Shown here: one piece after another, positions 21,435 through 35,410 of the stretch | Numbering within the stretch: position 1 is the first letter of the stretch | How the letters are laid out: the number at the start of each line of letters is the position of its first letter | Assembly: GCF_026151205.1 (NCBI RefSeq) | Contig: NC_087072.1 | Coordinates: 2,003,375-2,067,374, forward strand | Direction: 5' to 3' | Source: Bolinopsis microptera | Lineage: Eukaryota > Ctenophora > Tentaculata > Lobata > Bolinopsidae | Length of the DNA stretch: 64,000 nt | Notes under the pieces: model-generated | Seen by the model: only the letters and a program-made list of their open reading frames with translations | Databases searched by the model: none | What the model was told of the DNA's origin: nothing | Translations under genes and position numbers: made by a program

Positions 21435-24400
21435 AGCTGCAATTATATTATTCGAGAGGCGGTTTTATTGCTGTCCATCTCAGTAGAACCGTCTCGTCGT
21501 CATTATTACATACTTAGTTAAGCAGGACTAGTTAAATAGTAAAAAATGCTTTTATTTGCTGCAGTTAGTCAGTAATTCTTAATGAGCTTGTTAGGTTAAT
21601 CAAGGAGGCTCCTCACGATCGATCTTTCATGACGTTTGGAATTGTGCTGTTTTACTTACCTTGAGGGAACTACTCTGCTGCAATTCTGCCAAGCTCCTAT
21701 TTTACTGGCCCGAAAGAGAACAGAGAAGAAACCTGTCAGAGCCTTGTCTGCTAACTGTGTAGAAACTAAATAAGAAGCTGTCATCCCCTATTTCCGAGCT
21801 TGGTGTTTCCTAACTCACTCTCATTTCAGTTAATGGTCAAACGCAACCGCAATTATGCAGGCTAATTGGGCTTCCAGTTTCCATTTACTTTCTTTAAGGA
21901 CACAAGATGTTTCGTTGTTTATTTTGGTGAATATTAAACTCTGTTTACGTACCGCTAACGAATCATTACACAGTGCCATCCCTATGTCACGTCCATAACC
22001 TTCGAGCTATAACTAATAACTATGAGGTCGTACTTCGTGACTTCTATTCAGTCTACAACTGAAAAATTCAGAAAAGATTCTTACTTCTTAGCTATTTCAA
22101 AACTGGGTCGACTATACTTACCTCCATCCTATTGTTGTGTACAAGGTTATTTTAATTCTATATTCCAATTGGCCCTGGCATTATTTGTATTTAACTCTTC
22201 AACGTTTTGCACAAATTTGAGAGATCTTAACAAAGCTCCTAGAAGTTTCTTTAGGGTCTGCCCACACTACACACTGTTTCTTATATCCTAGAAGTTTCTT
22301 TAGCCAGTATACTACCAACCTGGTCAGTTCAGTTTAAAAGAGTTAGTTTATTAAACTCCACACCTGACACACGGAGCTCCTGATGAATTTATTTACAATG
22401 CATCATGTCTAAATAATTTTAGTTCTCTAGCGAGCCTTAATTTATATTCCACAACATTTACAGTTTAAATCTTTGTAGCCTGTTTTCTGAGTTCCCCCCT
22501 GACGCCACCAGCCTACAAGGAACAATTGGCATTCATTTTATGATCAAATATTCAGCTATTTGGGCAACACTTTAGCATAAATATTGAATAAAGAACCATA
22601 ACTTAGGCTTAGTCAGCGTTAGCAGATCTATATACTCATGTCGTTGTGCTATTGCCTATTATGCTGCGTGGACCGTGGTGGACCAAACGGGACAATATTA
22701 TTATTAATGATTAATATAATAACTAACTTTGTTAAAGTAATACATAGTTGTTGGTTTGTTGTTGGTTTGTTGCACTCCATGCACCATGACCACTGACAGT
22801 CTTGTTTTCTCAACCAAGCTAAAACTTGATAATACATCTGCCACATGTCTTTACAGTTCATTGTTAATAATAATGTTGACAATTCATAATTTTCACGGCA
22901 TTTGCGCATAATTAATACCGGAAAAGCTGAGGCAGCTCATTAGAAAGAGAGAATGGAATACTTGTACACTGTAGACAGTATAAATATAGCACTATTGAAG
23001 ATTCGCCTGGTCAGAAGAATGATCGAGTTTCGTTTCAACCGTCCTAGAAGTAGGAATAGTGAACCTACGTCAGTGTCGCTGTTAAAGTGCGAAAAGGAGA
23101 ATTAGCCACTCCACAGTCATCTTGGCACATTTATTGCACATATATTTATTGCAATGCAATTAAGATAGTATACACCTTACGCTCTTATTTGGATGATAAT
23201 GTTGTTTCTTACCTTAAGCCTGGATGGTTCTGACTTTAAAGAACCTAATTTGTGTATATCCGTTCTCCCAGCCCTTTAATCAGCGCCACGGATAGTTACA
23301 GCTGGTTATCATTCCTGAGCCGCGCTGGTATGTTTGATCATTCGAGCATTAATTAACTTTATTAAACTTTAAAACAATTTGCAGCATTTAAACTTATGAT
23401 TTCGTAAGATCAGACACATCATGACACCACTTTTTATGTACAAAGATAATAGTTAGATAATAAAACACTTTAAATAATTATTATAATCGACATCCGCATA
23501 ATTTTTCTGGCTACCTTCCAACATCATAAGCTAATCCAAAAATACAACTGTATATATTTGGAGTTGCACGCATTCAGCATTACTGTCAACTTTTCTAAAC
23601 AACAGGATAAATATCATTACCAATACCATGTTTTTACTTGTAATCACCGTCAAGTGTGTGTAGTTAACACGACCCTTTTTACAGACTCACTTCTCCCGTG
23701 GTATATTTATTCAGACGTTACATGTCTCTTACATTATATTGGTTATATACAAGGTGTTATATGACAGCTATTTGATGAGACACGTGAGATGACCATTAAA
23801 ATTCACTTTATAGCCACATAAACGGTCCGTTTTATATTCGAGTAACTTTAACATGAACCTGTCGGCCCCCGCCTTGTTTAACATAATAGCCAGGTTTGTC
23901 ACATCAGCAACATATTGTACGTGTAGCGATTGTGGAGGCTAATTAAACGCATCAGGTGATTAATTAATTACTGTGATCTATTGTGGAAGCAGTGCAGCCC
24001 CCAGCCCATACACTTGATGAGGCTATACCCTCTATTGAATGGTCTTTAATTCTGAGAATTCTAAAACATTAAGGTAGCCGGCCCTTCATTTCACTATATC
24101 ATACGATGATACACTACACTCGAGATAATTACACGGTAGTTTTCAGCCAGTAACGTTTATTTTCTAGCATGATATTTCTATGATGTTTTGCTAGTTATAC
24201 ACTATAGGGGGGGGGGTGACCCCCCTCCCCCACTATACAGCCATTATCTTAGAATTAATGCTTTTCGAAAAGAAATGCCCAAACTTAATTCGACCAATTA
24301 CTCTTCCGAATAGTAATTTTCTGCAAAATTGATGACTTTGTCTAGTTTGTGATGAATGCAGTCTCTCCACTTCTTAATCGCAAGCAAACGTTTAATTCGA

Positions 24401-24759
24401 AATGCAACACTTTATGTGCGGATATGCTGGATAACAGAACGTTAAAATGTGAATATCGTATTATCAATAAAGACTGACTATTCTGAGTTATCAAAAATTA
24501 TAGATTATGACTTTTATTCGCATGCACTGTGGTATTTCAACGTGTAGCAATTTGAACATGTAGCAATTTGGTATCTGTCGACGGACACTTCACTCACGGT
24601 TGTGCCACTTTATGTCAGCTCGCCTCTATGTCAGTTCTACATTTCGGGCGAGCTCATAACGCTCTGTAATCAGTTTTCTAGATTTGTAACATTAACAGGC
24701 TGGCCAGTGCCATTCTGGTCATCTTCTGACAAGTCTCGAGTGGAACATCTCTAGCCATA
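21435..24759. other. non-coding, nothing recognised
   Basis: No coding signature was found; open frames near 22022, 22649 and 23558 are short and compositionally random. At about 24203-24238 a G-run and C-run form a small hairpin flanked by ACTATA on both sides. Confidence 0.5.
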
Positions 24760-27700
24760 CCCCCCCCCCCCCTCTTAGATACATCACTGTACAAGCAAGC
24801 TGAGCTGCTTGTAGAACCCACCCCCGCCCCCCCCCCCTATTAGATACATTACACTGTACAAGCAAGCTGAGCTGCTTGTAGGCCCCACCCCCCCCCCCCC
24901 CTATTAGATACATTACACTGTACAAGCAAGCTGAGCTGCTTGTAGGACCCACCCCACCCCCCCCCCCCTTTTAGATACATTAAACTGTACAAGCAAGCTG
25001 AGCCGCTTGTAGGACCCCCCCGCCCCCCCTCTTAGATACATTACACTATACAAGCAAGCTGAGCTGCTTGTAGGACCCCCCCCCTCTTAGATACATTACA
25101 CTGTACAAGCAAGCTGAGCCGCTTATAGGACCCCCCCGCCCCCCCTCTTAGATACATTACACTATACAAGCAAGCTGAGCTGCTTGTAGGACCCCCCCCC
25201 TCTTAGATACATTACACTGTACAAGCAAGCTGAGCTGCTTGTAGGACCCCCCGCCCCCCCCCCTCTTAGATACATTACACTGTACAAGCAAGCTGAGCCG
25301 CTTGTAGGACCCACCCCGCCCCCCCCCCCCCCCCTCTTAGATACATTAAACTGTACAAGCAAGCTGAGCCGCTTGTAGGACCCCCCCGCCCCCCCTCTTA
25401 GATACATTACACTATACAAGCAAGCTGAGCTGCTTGTAGGACCCCCCCCCCCCTCTTAGATACATTACACTGTACAAGCAAGCTGAGCCGCTTATAGGAC
25501 CCCCCCGCCCCCCCTCTTAGATACATTACACTATACAAGCAAGCTGAGCTGCTTGTAGGACCCCCCGCCCCCCCCCCCTCTTAGATACATTACACTATAC
25601 AAGCAAGCTGAGCTGCTTGTAGGACCCCCCGCCCCCCCCCCCTCTCAGATACATTACACTGTACAAGCAAGCTGAGCCGCTTGTAGGACCCCCCGCCCCC
25701 CCCCTCTTAGATACATTACACTGTACAAGCAAGCTGAGCTGCTTGTAGGACCCCCCGCCCCCCCCCCCTCTTAGATACATTACACTGTACAAGCAAGCTG
25801 AGCCGCTTGTAGGACCCACCCCGCCCCCCCCCCCCCCCCCCTCTTAGATACATTACACTGTACAAGCAAGCTGAGCCGCTTGTAGGACCCACCCCGCCCC
25901 CCCCCCCCCCCCCTCTTAGATACATTACACTGTACAAGCAAGCTGAGCCGCTTGTAGGACCCCCCGCCCCCCCCCCCTCTTAGATACATTACACTGTACA
26001 AGCAAGCTGAGCCGCTTGTAGGACCCACCCCGCCCCCCCCCCCCCCCCCCTCTTAGATACATTACACTGTACAAGCAAGCTGAGCTGCTTGTAGGACCCA
26101 CCCCGCCCCCCCCCCCCCCTCTTAGATACATTAAACTGTACAAGCAAGCTGAGCCGCTTGTAGGACCCCCCCGCCCCCCCTCTTAGATACATTACACTAT
26201 ACAAGCAAGCTGAGCTGCTTGTAGGACCCCCCCCTCTTAGATACATTACACTGTACAAGCAAGCTGAGCCGCTTATAGGACCCCCCCGCCCCCCCTCTTA
26301 GATACATTACACTATACAAGCAAGCTGAGCTGCTTGTAGGACCCCCCCCCTCTTAGATACATTACACTGTACAAGCAAGCTGAGCTGCTTGTAGGACCCC
26401 CCGCCCCCCCCCCTCTTAGATACATTACACTGTACAAGCAAGCTGAGCCGCTTGTAGGACCCACCCCGCCCCCCCCCCCCCCCCCCTCTTAGATACATTA
26501 CACTGTACAAGCAAGCTGAGCCGCTTGTAGGACCCACCCCGCCCCCCCCCCCCCCCCTCTTAGATACATTACACTGTACAAGCAAGCTGAGCCGCTTGTA
26601 GGACCCCCCGCCCCCCCCCTCTTAGATACATTACACTGTACAAGCAAGCTGAGCCGCTTGTAGGACCCACCCCGCCCCCCCCCCCCCCCCTCTTAGATAC
26701 ATTACACTGTACAAGCAAGCTGAGCTGCTTGTAGGACCCACCCCGCCCCTCTTAGATACATTACACTGTACAAGCAAGCTGAGCTGCTTGTAGGACCCCC
26801 CGCCCCCCCCCCCCCTCTTAGATACATTACACTGTACAAGCAAGCTGAGCCGCTTGTAGGACCCCCCCCGCCCCCCCTCTTAGATACATTACACTATACA
26901 AGCAAGCTGAGCTGCTTGTAGGACCCCCCCCTCTTAGATACATTACACTGTACAAGCAAGCTGAGCCGCTTGTAGGACCCCCCCGCCCCCCCTCTTAGAT
27001 ACATTACACTATACAAGCAAGCTGAGCTGCTTGTAGGACCCCCCCCCTCTTAGATACATTACACTGTACAAGCAAGCTGAGCCGCTTATAGGACCCCCCC
27101 GCCCCCCCTCTTAGATACATTACACTATACAAGCAAGCTGAGCTGCTTGTAGGACCCCCCCCCTCTTAGATACATTACACTGTACAAGCAAGCTGAGCTG
27201 CTTGTAGGACCCCCCGCCCCCCCCCTCTTAGATACATTACACTGTACAAGCAAGCTGAGCCGCTTGTAGGACCCACCCCGCCCCCCCCCCCCCCCCTCTT
27301 AGATACATTACACTGTACAAGCAAGCTGAGCCGCTTGTAGGACCCACCCCGCCCCCCCCCCCCCCCCCCCTCTTAGATACATTACACTGTACAAGCAAGC
27401 TGAGCCGCTTGTAGGACCCCCCGCCCCCCCCCCTCTTAGATACATTACACTGTACAAGCAAGCTGAGCCGCTTGTAGGACCCACCCCGCCCCCCCCCCCC
27501 CCCCCCTCTTAGATACATTACACTGTACAAGCAAGCTGAGCTGCTTGTAGGACCCACCCCGCCCCTCTTAGATACATTACACTGTAAAAGCAAGCTGAGC
27601 TGCTTGTAGGACCCACCCCGCCCCCCCCCCCCCCTCTTAGATACATTACACTGTAAAAGCAAGCTGAGCTGCTTGTAGGACCCACCCCGCCCCCCCCCCC

Positions 27701-27904
27701 CTCGTAGATACATTACACTGTACAAGCAAGCTGAGCCGCTTGTAGGACCCACCCCGCCCCCCCCCCCCCCCCCCCCCCCTCTTGGATACATCACTGTACA
27801 AGCAAGCTGAGCTGCTTGTAGGACCCCCCCCCCCCCGCCCCCGCCCCCCCCCCCCTATTAGATACATTAAACTGTACAAGCAAGCTGAGCTGCTTGTAGG
27901 ACCC
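24760..27904. repeat. large C-tract minisatellite, roughly 50 copies of a 53-80 bp unit
   Basis: Each unit has a constant core of about 45 bp (tcttagatacattacactgt, then an imperfect hairpin caagcaagctgagccgcttg) followed by a C-tract of variable length, about 8-24 bases, often broken by a single G. Copies vary as gccgc/gctgc, tgtac/tatac and by tract type, and blocks of variants recur in the same order, so groups of units were duplicated together. The minus strand carries long G-runs. Frames open across the array are artefacts of the repeat. Confidence 0.97.
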
Positions 27905-29213
27905 ACAACAGAACTGCAATATACACCTCGACTATATGTCCACTTACTCCAGTACTTAGTCGATCAGCACTCTCCTCGCTTAGCTAGCTGCTATGTTGTC
28001 AGCTTGTGACTTTGTCGGCTCCTGGCCAGTCATATCCTCCAGTTCATGTCAGTTTCATGCTGTCTTATGTAAGCAGACTATTTCCAGCGGGTTGTTGATT
28101 TAACGCGAGTTTTATTCATTTATATTCGCTGTGCGATTCAGTTCACCATGACTATCGGCGGTCACAGCTACGGTTACTCGCTAGAATTAAGTGTTCGAGG
28201 CTTGTTAAGGGTTCAGGCAAATTATAACAGCCCAGGTATCACACCTTTTATGTGCGCTGCGAAATTCCGGTTTTCAAGACAAAAGGCTTTTCAACACAGA
28301 TTTAGCGTTTCTTCGTATTTACATTGAATTTACTTCTCTCTTGGGAGGCCGAACTCACCTGCTATATCTCACCAACATGCATATGTCTTCTTAAGCTATC
28401 TAACATTTACGATCGTCTTCTCACCGTCTAGTATTAGAAGTTCTACTAGAAGTTCTAATCCGTACGAAAACAAAACCCAATCAGCGCCATCTCATAATTT
28501 TACTATTTTTAGTTCCAATTTGCTCATTTAATAACAATCGTTATGTTGTGATCCAGTTATTGTACTTATCAGAAACTGTGAGAAAATAACAAACGTTATC
28601 TTTTTCTCAGCTCTCCGAGTTTGTAATAGTAGATTTTTCCATAAATTAGGTGGTTCTGCAAAATGGATTATTTTAAAAATGAAAATGTGTCTAATAAAAG
28701 GTTTACTACCCAAGTTCATCAATGTTCTGAATAGTATGATAACACATTCTTCTCGGAGAACCACATAGTGCTAGTTTGCTGGAATTTAAAAGAGAATGGA
28801 GCATTGATATACTCCATATTCTTTAAAATTCCAGCCAACTCGTCGTATGCGGTTTTAGGCACACATTTTTGGGAGTTTTCGTGACTTTCGTCAGTATAAC
28901 AGTTCTCAGTTTTAGTAACATTATGTTTCTTTGAGCCGTCATTCTGATTCTGTTTCTCAACAACCGTAGTCTAAAAGTGTAAGAATGAGAGCTGAGAGCC
29001 TTGCTTTGAATATTCAATACCGTTCTGCAACTCTTTTTACTTTTTTATAGCACATTTATGATTTATCTGTAGGCGGTGCATTCTTAGTTCGTATTTGGTT
29101 CGTGGCACTGTTGCTAATCGTTTGACTTTGTCCAATATCTCCGTCTGTGAACGAATGATGTGTGTATTGTTATTCCAGCTTATGTGACTAGTAACACGTG
29201 TTTAAGTAAGTGA
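27905..29213. other. non-coding; contains a 58-bp hairpin
   Basis: No coding family was recognised. At 28778-28835 arms of about 24 bp pair with few mismatches around a 10-nt loop, the size of a short precursor hairpin. Open frames at 28528 and 28823 (minus) have no family signature. Confidence 0.45.
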
Positions 29214-32200
29214 ACTACCAGATAGGCTCATAGTTGCAACTACCAGATGGGCTCTTAGTTGGAACTACCAGATGGGCTCATAGTTGGAACTACCAGATGG
29301 CTCATAGTTGGAACTCCCAGATGGGCTCATAGTTGGAACTACCAGATGGGCTCATAGTTGGAACTACCAGATGGGCTCATAGTTGCAACTACCAGATGGG
29401 CTCATAGTTGGAACTACCAGATGGGCTCATAGTTGCAACTACCAGATGGGCTCATAGTTGGAACTCCCAGATGGGCTCATAGTTGCAACTACCAGATGGG
29501 CTCATAGTTGGAACTACCAGATGGGCTCATAGTTGGAACTACCAGATGGGCTCATAGTTGGAACTACCAGATGGGCTCATAGTTGCAACTACCAGATGGG
29601 CTCATAGTTGGAACTACCAGAAGGGCTCATAGTTGGAACTCCCAGATGGGCTCATAGTTGGAACTACCAGATGGGCGCATAGTTGGAACTCCCAGATGGG
29701 CTCATAGTTGGAACTACCAGATGGGCTCATAGTTGGAACTCCCAGATGGGCTCATAGTTGCAACTACCAGATGAGCTCATAGTTGGAACTACCAGATGGG
29801 CTCATAGTTGGAACTCCCAGATGGGCTCATAGTTGGAACTACCAGATGGGCTCATAGTTGGAATTACCTGATGGGCTCATAGTTGGAACTACCAGATGGG
29901 CTCATAGTTGGAACTACCAGATGGGCTCATAGTTGGAATTACCTGATGGGCTCATAGTTGGAACTCCCAGATGGGCTCATAGTTGGAACTACCAGATGGG
30001 CTCATAGTTGGAACTACCAGATGGGCTCATAGTTGGAACTACCAGATGGGCTCATAGTTGGAACTACCAGATGGGCTCATAGTTGGAACTACCAGATGGG
30101 CTCATAGTTGGAACTACCAGATGGGCTCATAGTTGGAACTACCAGATGGGCTCATAGTTGGAACTACCAGATGGGCTCATAGTTGGAACTACCAGATGGG
30201 CTCATAGTTGGAACTACCAGATGGGCTCATAGTTGGAACTACCAGATGGGCTCATAGTTGGAACTACCAGATGGGCTCATAGTTGGAATTACCTGATGGG
30301 CTCATAGTTGGAACTCCCAGATGGGCTCATAGTTGGAACTACCAGATGGGCTCATAGTTGGAATTACCAGATGGGCTCATAGTTGGAACTACCAGATGGG
30401 CTCATAGTTGGAACTACCAGATGGGCTCATAGTTGCAACTACCAGATGGGCTCATAGTTGGAACTACCAGATGGGCTCATAGTTGGAACTACCAGATGGG
30501 CTCATAGTTGGAATTACCTGATGGGCTCATAGTTGGAACTCCCAGATGGGCTCATAGTTGGAACTACCAGATGGGCTCATAGTTGGAACTACCAGATGGG
30601 CTCATAGTTGGAACTACCAGATGGGCTCATAGTTGGAACTACCAGATGGGCTCATAGTTGGAACTACCAGATGGGCTCATAGTTGGAACTACCAGATGGG
30701 CTCATAGTTGGAACTACCAGATGGGCTCATAGTTGGAATTACCTGATGGGCTCATAGTTGGAACTCCCAGATGGGCTCATAGTTGGAACTACCAGATGGG
30801 CTCATAGTTGGAACTACCAGATGGGCTCATAGTTGGAACTACCAGATGGGCTCATAGTTGGAACTACCAGATGGGCTCATAGTTGGAACTACCAGATGGG
30901 CTCATAGTTGGAACTACCAGATGGGCTCATAGTCGGAACTACCAGATGGGCTCATAGTTGGAATTACCTGATGGGCTCATAGTTGGAACTCCCAGATGGG
31001 CTCATAGTTGGAACTACCAGATGGGCTCATAGTTGGAATTACCTGATGGGCTCATAGTTGGAACTACCAGATGGGCTCATAGTTGGAACTACCAGATGGG
31101 CTCATAGTTGGAATTACCTGATGGGCTCATAGTTGGAACTCCCAGATGGGCTCATAGTTGGAACTACCAGATGGGCTCATAGTTGGAACTACCAGATGGG
31201 CTCATAGTTGGAACTACCAGATGGGCTCATAGTTGGAACTACCAGATGGGCTCATAGTTGGAACTACCAGATGGGCTCATAGTTGGAACTACCAGATGGG
31301 CTCATAGTTGGAACTACCAGATGGGCTCATAGTTGGAATTACCTGATGGGCTCATAGTTGGAACTCCCAGATGGGCTCATAGTTGGAACTACCAGATGGG
31401 CTCATAGATGGAACTCCCAGATGGGCTCATAGTTGGAACTACCAGATGGGCTCATAGTTGGAACTACCAGATGGGCTCATAGTTGGAACTACCAGATGGG
31501 CTCATAGTTGGAACTACCAGATGGGCTCATAGTTGGAACTCCCAGATGGGCTCATAGTTAGAACTACCAGATGGGCTCATAGTTGGAACTACCAGATGGG
31601 CTCATAGTTGGAACTACCAGATGGGCTCATAGTTGGAACAACCAGATGGGCTCATAGTTGGAACTACCAGATGGGCTCATAGTTGGAACTCCCAGATGGG
31701 CTCATAGTTGGATAGTTGGAACTACCTGATGGGCTCATAGTTGGAACTACCAGATGGGCTCATAGTTGGAACTACCAGATGGGCTCATAGTTGGAACTAC
31801 CAGATGGGCTCATAGTTGGAACTACCAGATGGGCTCATAGTTGGAACTACCAGATGGGCTCATAGTTGGAACTACCAGATGGGCTCATAGATGGAACTCC
31901 CAGATAGGCTCATAGTAGGAACTACCAGATGGGCTCATAGTTGGAACTACCAGATGGGCTCATAGTTGGAACTACCAGATGGGCTCATAGTTGCAACTAC
32001 CAGATGGGCTCATAGTTGGAACTACCAGATGGGCTCATAGTTGGAACTACCAGATGGGCTCATAGTTGCAACTACCAGATGGGCTCATAGTTGGAACTAC
32101 CAGATGGGCTCATAGTTGGAACTACCAGATGGGCTCATAGTTGGAACTCCCAGATGGGCTCATAGTTGGAACTCCCAGATGGGCTCATAGTTGGAACTAC

Positions 32201-32862
32201 CAGATGGGCTCATAGTTGGAACTACCAGATGGGCTCATAGTTGGAACTACCAGATGAGCTCATAGTTGGAACTACCAGATGGGCTCATAGTTGGAACTAC
32301 CAGATGGGCTCATAGTTGGAACTACCAGATGGACTCATAGTTGGAACTACCAGATGGGCTCATAGTTGGAACTACCAGATGGGCTCATAGTTAGATAGTT
32401 GGAACTACCTGATGGGCTCATAGTTGGAACTACCAGATGGGCTCAAAGTTGGAACTACCAGATGAGCTCATAGTTGGAACTACCAGATGGGCTCATAGTT
32501 GGAACTACCAGATGAGCTCATAGTTGGAACTACCAGATGGGCTCATAGTTGGAACTACCAGATGGGCTCATAGTTGGAACTACCAGATGGGCTCATAGTT
32601 GGAACTACCAGATGGGCTCATAGTTGGAACTACCAGATGGGCTCATAGTTGGAACTACCAGATGGGCTCATAGTTGCAACTACCAGATGGGCTCATAGTT
32701 GGAACTACCAGATGGGCTCATAGTTGGAACTACCAGATGGGCTCATAGTTGCAACTACCAGATGGGCTCATAGTTGGAACTACCAGATGGACTCATAGTT
32801 GGAACTACCAGATGGGCTCATAGTTGGAACTCCCAGATGGGCTCATAGTTCGAACTCCCACT
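29214..32862. repeat. 25-bp minisatellite, about 146 copies, with 225-bp higher-order structure
   Basis: The unit is ggaactaccagatgggctca plus tagtt. Variants (gcaact, ggaactccc, ggaattacctg) are placed non-randomly: the ggaattacctg variant falls at 30286, 30511, 30736 and 30961, then 31111 and 31336, so blocks of nine units (225 bp) were copied as a whole. The 25-bp length is not a multiple of three and stop codons occur in the array. Confidence 0.97.
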
Positions 32863-33800
32863 TGAATATCTACAGATATAATAACCAACTTATCAAATCG
32901 GTTCGTTTCAATGCCACACATATAACATGACTAATAACCACGCGTAATATAGTACAGTGTTGGAGGTACTGGTGGGTACTGCTACCCTACTTACCCAGTG
33001 CGTGTCAGTTGGAATTACAGCCGATCCTGGTCTCGCGGTCCGGACGGTAACAGTCGCACTTACCATTTTGATAAAACATTTGATATTAACCGTCAAAGTT
33101 AGTCCACGGTGCCTGGCTACATGGATTCCATCGAGCGGCCAATGAAACCTTCATGTCATTGTACAGATCAATGACCACTATTGGTCAATGGCTCATTCAA
33201 AATCATTTAATATTCCATCTGACAAAAAGACGTCTTCCTATGTCGTGACACTCACAGCTAGATTAGCTATAGCCCAATCTGACAACACCGTGATTATTCT
33301 ATGTTTGTGTACGATAGCTACGTTACATGATGGTTACTAAAGTTACTAAAAGGTTACTAAAGTTACATGATGGTTACTAAAGTTTTAAGGAGATGGTGGA
33401 CTGCACTCATGACGTAGCTGTTAATATAACGCACATGGTCCGAAGCCAGAAACGTGGTTATATTCTTTAGTTTACAGATACACGATGGAGTTTACTTTGA
33501 TTCAGTTGTAAAACCACCGGCAAGGAACTCGGCATATTTCTTATTAGTCGGGACTGGGAGCTAGATTTAGTTAGCCACCACCTTCCCATATCTAATTAAA
33601 CTTTCGAGCCTTATCATTGCCTAAATTGGCTAAGGCTCGTAATTACCTTCGGTCATTTCATCTCAATATGGTGTAATAAAATGTTTTTATAAAACATATT
33701 TCCAAGCGTTGCTATGGACGAGGGTCGTTGCCATGTGTGCTACACCAAGCAGTGAATAATAGCTGAATTTGCTGCTATCTCTCCTCTACAATTTGTGAAT
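32863..33800. other. non-coding, nothing recognised
   Basis: No coding family or RNA gene was seen between the 25-bp array and the palindromic element. Overlapping short frames at 32908-33145 on both strands lack any signature. Confidence 0.45.
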
Positions 33801-34056
33801 GATAGAGGAATTATAACGCTAGGGCAGGGTTAGGGCAGCTGGTTAAGTCAAGGTGCTGCAATTATCTGGAACCGCGTGTTTACCTTAATTATCAGTTCAC
33901 TATCTGAACGCCCGAACCTGATATTACTTTCCAGGAAAGTAATATCAGGTTCGGGCGTTCAGATAGTGAACTGGTAACCACGCGGTTCTAGATAATTGCA
34001 GCACCTTAACCAGCTGCCCTAACCCGGCCCTGCCCTAGTGTTATAATTCCTCTATC
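33801..34056. mobile_element. 256-bp palindromic foldback element (MITE-like)
   Basis: The left arm (33801-33932) and right arm (34056-33934) are near-perfect inverted repeats meeting at a 1-base centre. The left arm carries about 9 extra bases near 33885-33895. The ends read gatagaggaattataac and its complement. No target-site duplication is evident and there is no coding capacity. A non-autonomous DNA element or a palindromic rearrangement product would both look like this. Confidence 0.8.
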
Positions 34057-35410
34057 AGTTTCCTCCTTTTCTTTGATATACACTTAAGAATTACGATACG
34101 TCAGCAATAAGCATGGGCTCACGGGGCCTGGCCTTTATTGTAACAATTTATTTACGATCCTCCGGGACCGGCTGCCAGTTTTAAAGGTCATTATGATGAT
34201 ACTTTAACCCGTGAAATAGAATTTAGGGAGCATCGAGGAGGGCTCGTTCGGGAAGATTTCATACCTTATTAAACTGTTGAATATTCATAAATTCAGCAAT
34301 GTTGCGACTTATAGTGGACGGATTTAAATTACATTCGTTTTATAATAGTGGTCGCCCCTCTTATAATAGTGGTCGCCCCTCTTATAATAGTGGTCGCCCC
34401 TCCTATAAGTATAATAGTGGTCACCCCTCCTATATAACTATATAACTATATAATAAAGGTTTGACATGTTGAGACTCTAGGTGACTATGCATTTCTAGAA
34501 CACATTATTTTTACGGTAGAAAAGTACATAATATCTTCTCGCAATAGTATAGGTATCGACTATTCGACTATGTCGATCTCTGGATTTATATGTGCTAATA
34601 AGTTATCACTATGTAGTGTGTAGCTTCCCTCACAACCTTGTCTTGTCCTTAAAGTTGAGCACATAATTCCGATTAAACTGTAAAGAGAGCCTTATATTAA
34701 CCGGTGTTGGATATTAACAAAGCTTTTGATCGCTACTACACTCATTTACAAATTAATTCCAACAGCTTGCTCTGTAATTAACAGCAATTAGCTCTGTAAT
34801 TAACAGCAATTAGCGGCGGAGAACAGAGGCTTCGCAACGGTTGTGAAACATGCGCACTCGCTGGCGCTCACATTATCTTATAATTTCAGCTAATAAAGTA
34901 ATAAGAGCCTGTTTGATGTTAAAGCTCCTCTTTTTATCGCGCATAAATGGAATTAGCTGCAAATTACTATAACATCATGGGTAATTTCAGAGGCATGAAC
35001 TCTAACACGTCCTACATTCTTGTTTTCTGAGATACCGAAATAGTTGCTAATTACGTCCCTTGCCATAAAAGAACGGATTTCATAATTGCTATTTCTTCGA
35101 GCTAAGAAACACATTGTTACATGCTCTATAGCCAACATATTTTGGTTCCGACACAGTTTATCGACTCTGACATAGAGATGAAGTTTTATGCAGACGTGAA
35201 CGACCAATGTCTAGACGTATTATGACAAGTGATGAATTCGCAGACATTTACCTTTGGTAACATATTTCCGAAATATTATTTCGTTGCTATATTATAATTT
35301 TGTGTCTTGTCAGGCGAACGAAAGGCATGAAGAAACCCACCACTGAAGTTACCCAAACATTTAGGACACTGCAGAAGCTTTTCAGACACCGGTAAACAGA
35401 ACCATCTGAA
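34057..35410. other. non-coding upstream region of the GPCR gene, with short tandem repeats
   Basis: A unit of about 21 bp (tataatagtggtcgcccctc) repeats four to five times at 34340-34430, and a 23-bp segment is duplicated at about 34767-34812. No coding signature is seen. It probably includes the GPCR promoter. Confidence 0.5.

Noticed and set aside
22022-23764. Open frames of 60-90 codons as genes
   Set aside because: No family signature, no neighbouring exons, composition typical of random AT-rich DNA.
24719-27906. Many overlapping minus-strand frames rich in glycine and SACLYSVMYLRGG
   Set aside because: They are translations of the C-tract minisatellite in shifting frames, with no constant start or end.
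29214-32862. CRISPR-like direct repeat array
   Set aside because: The 25-bp units are contiguous with no unique spacers, and the DNA is from an animal.
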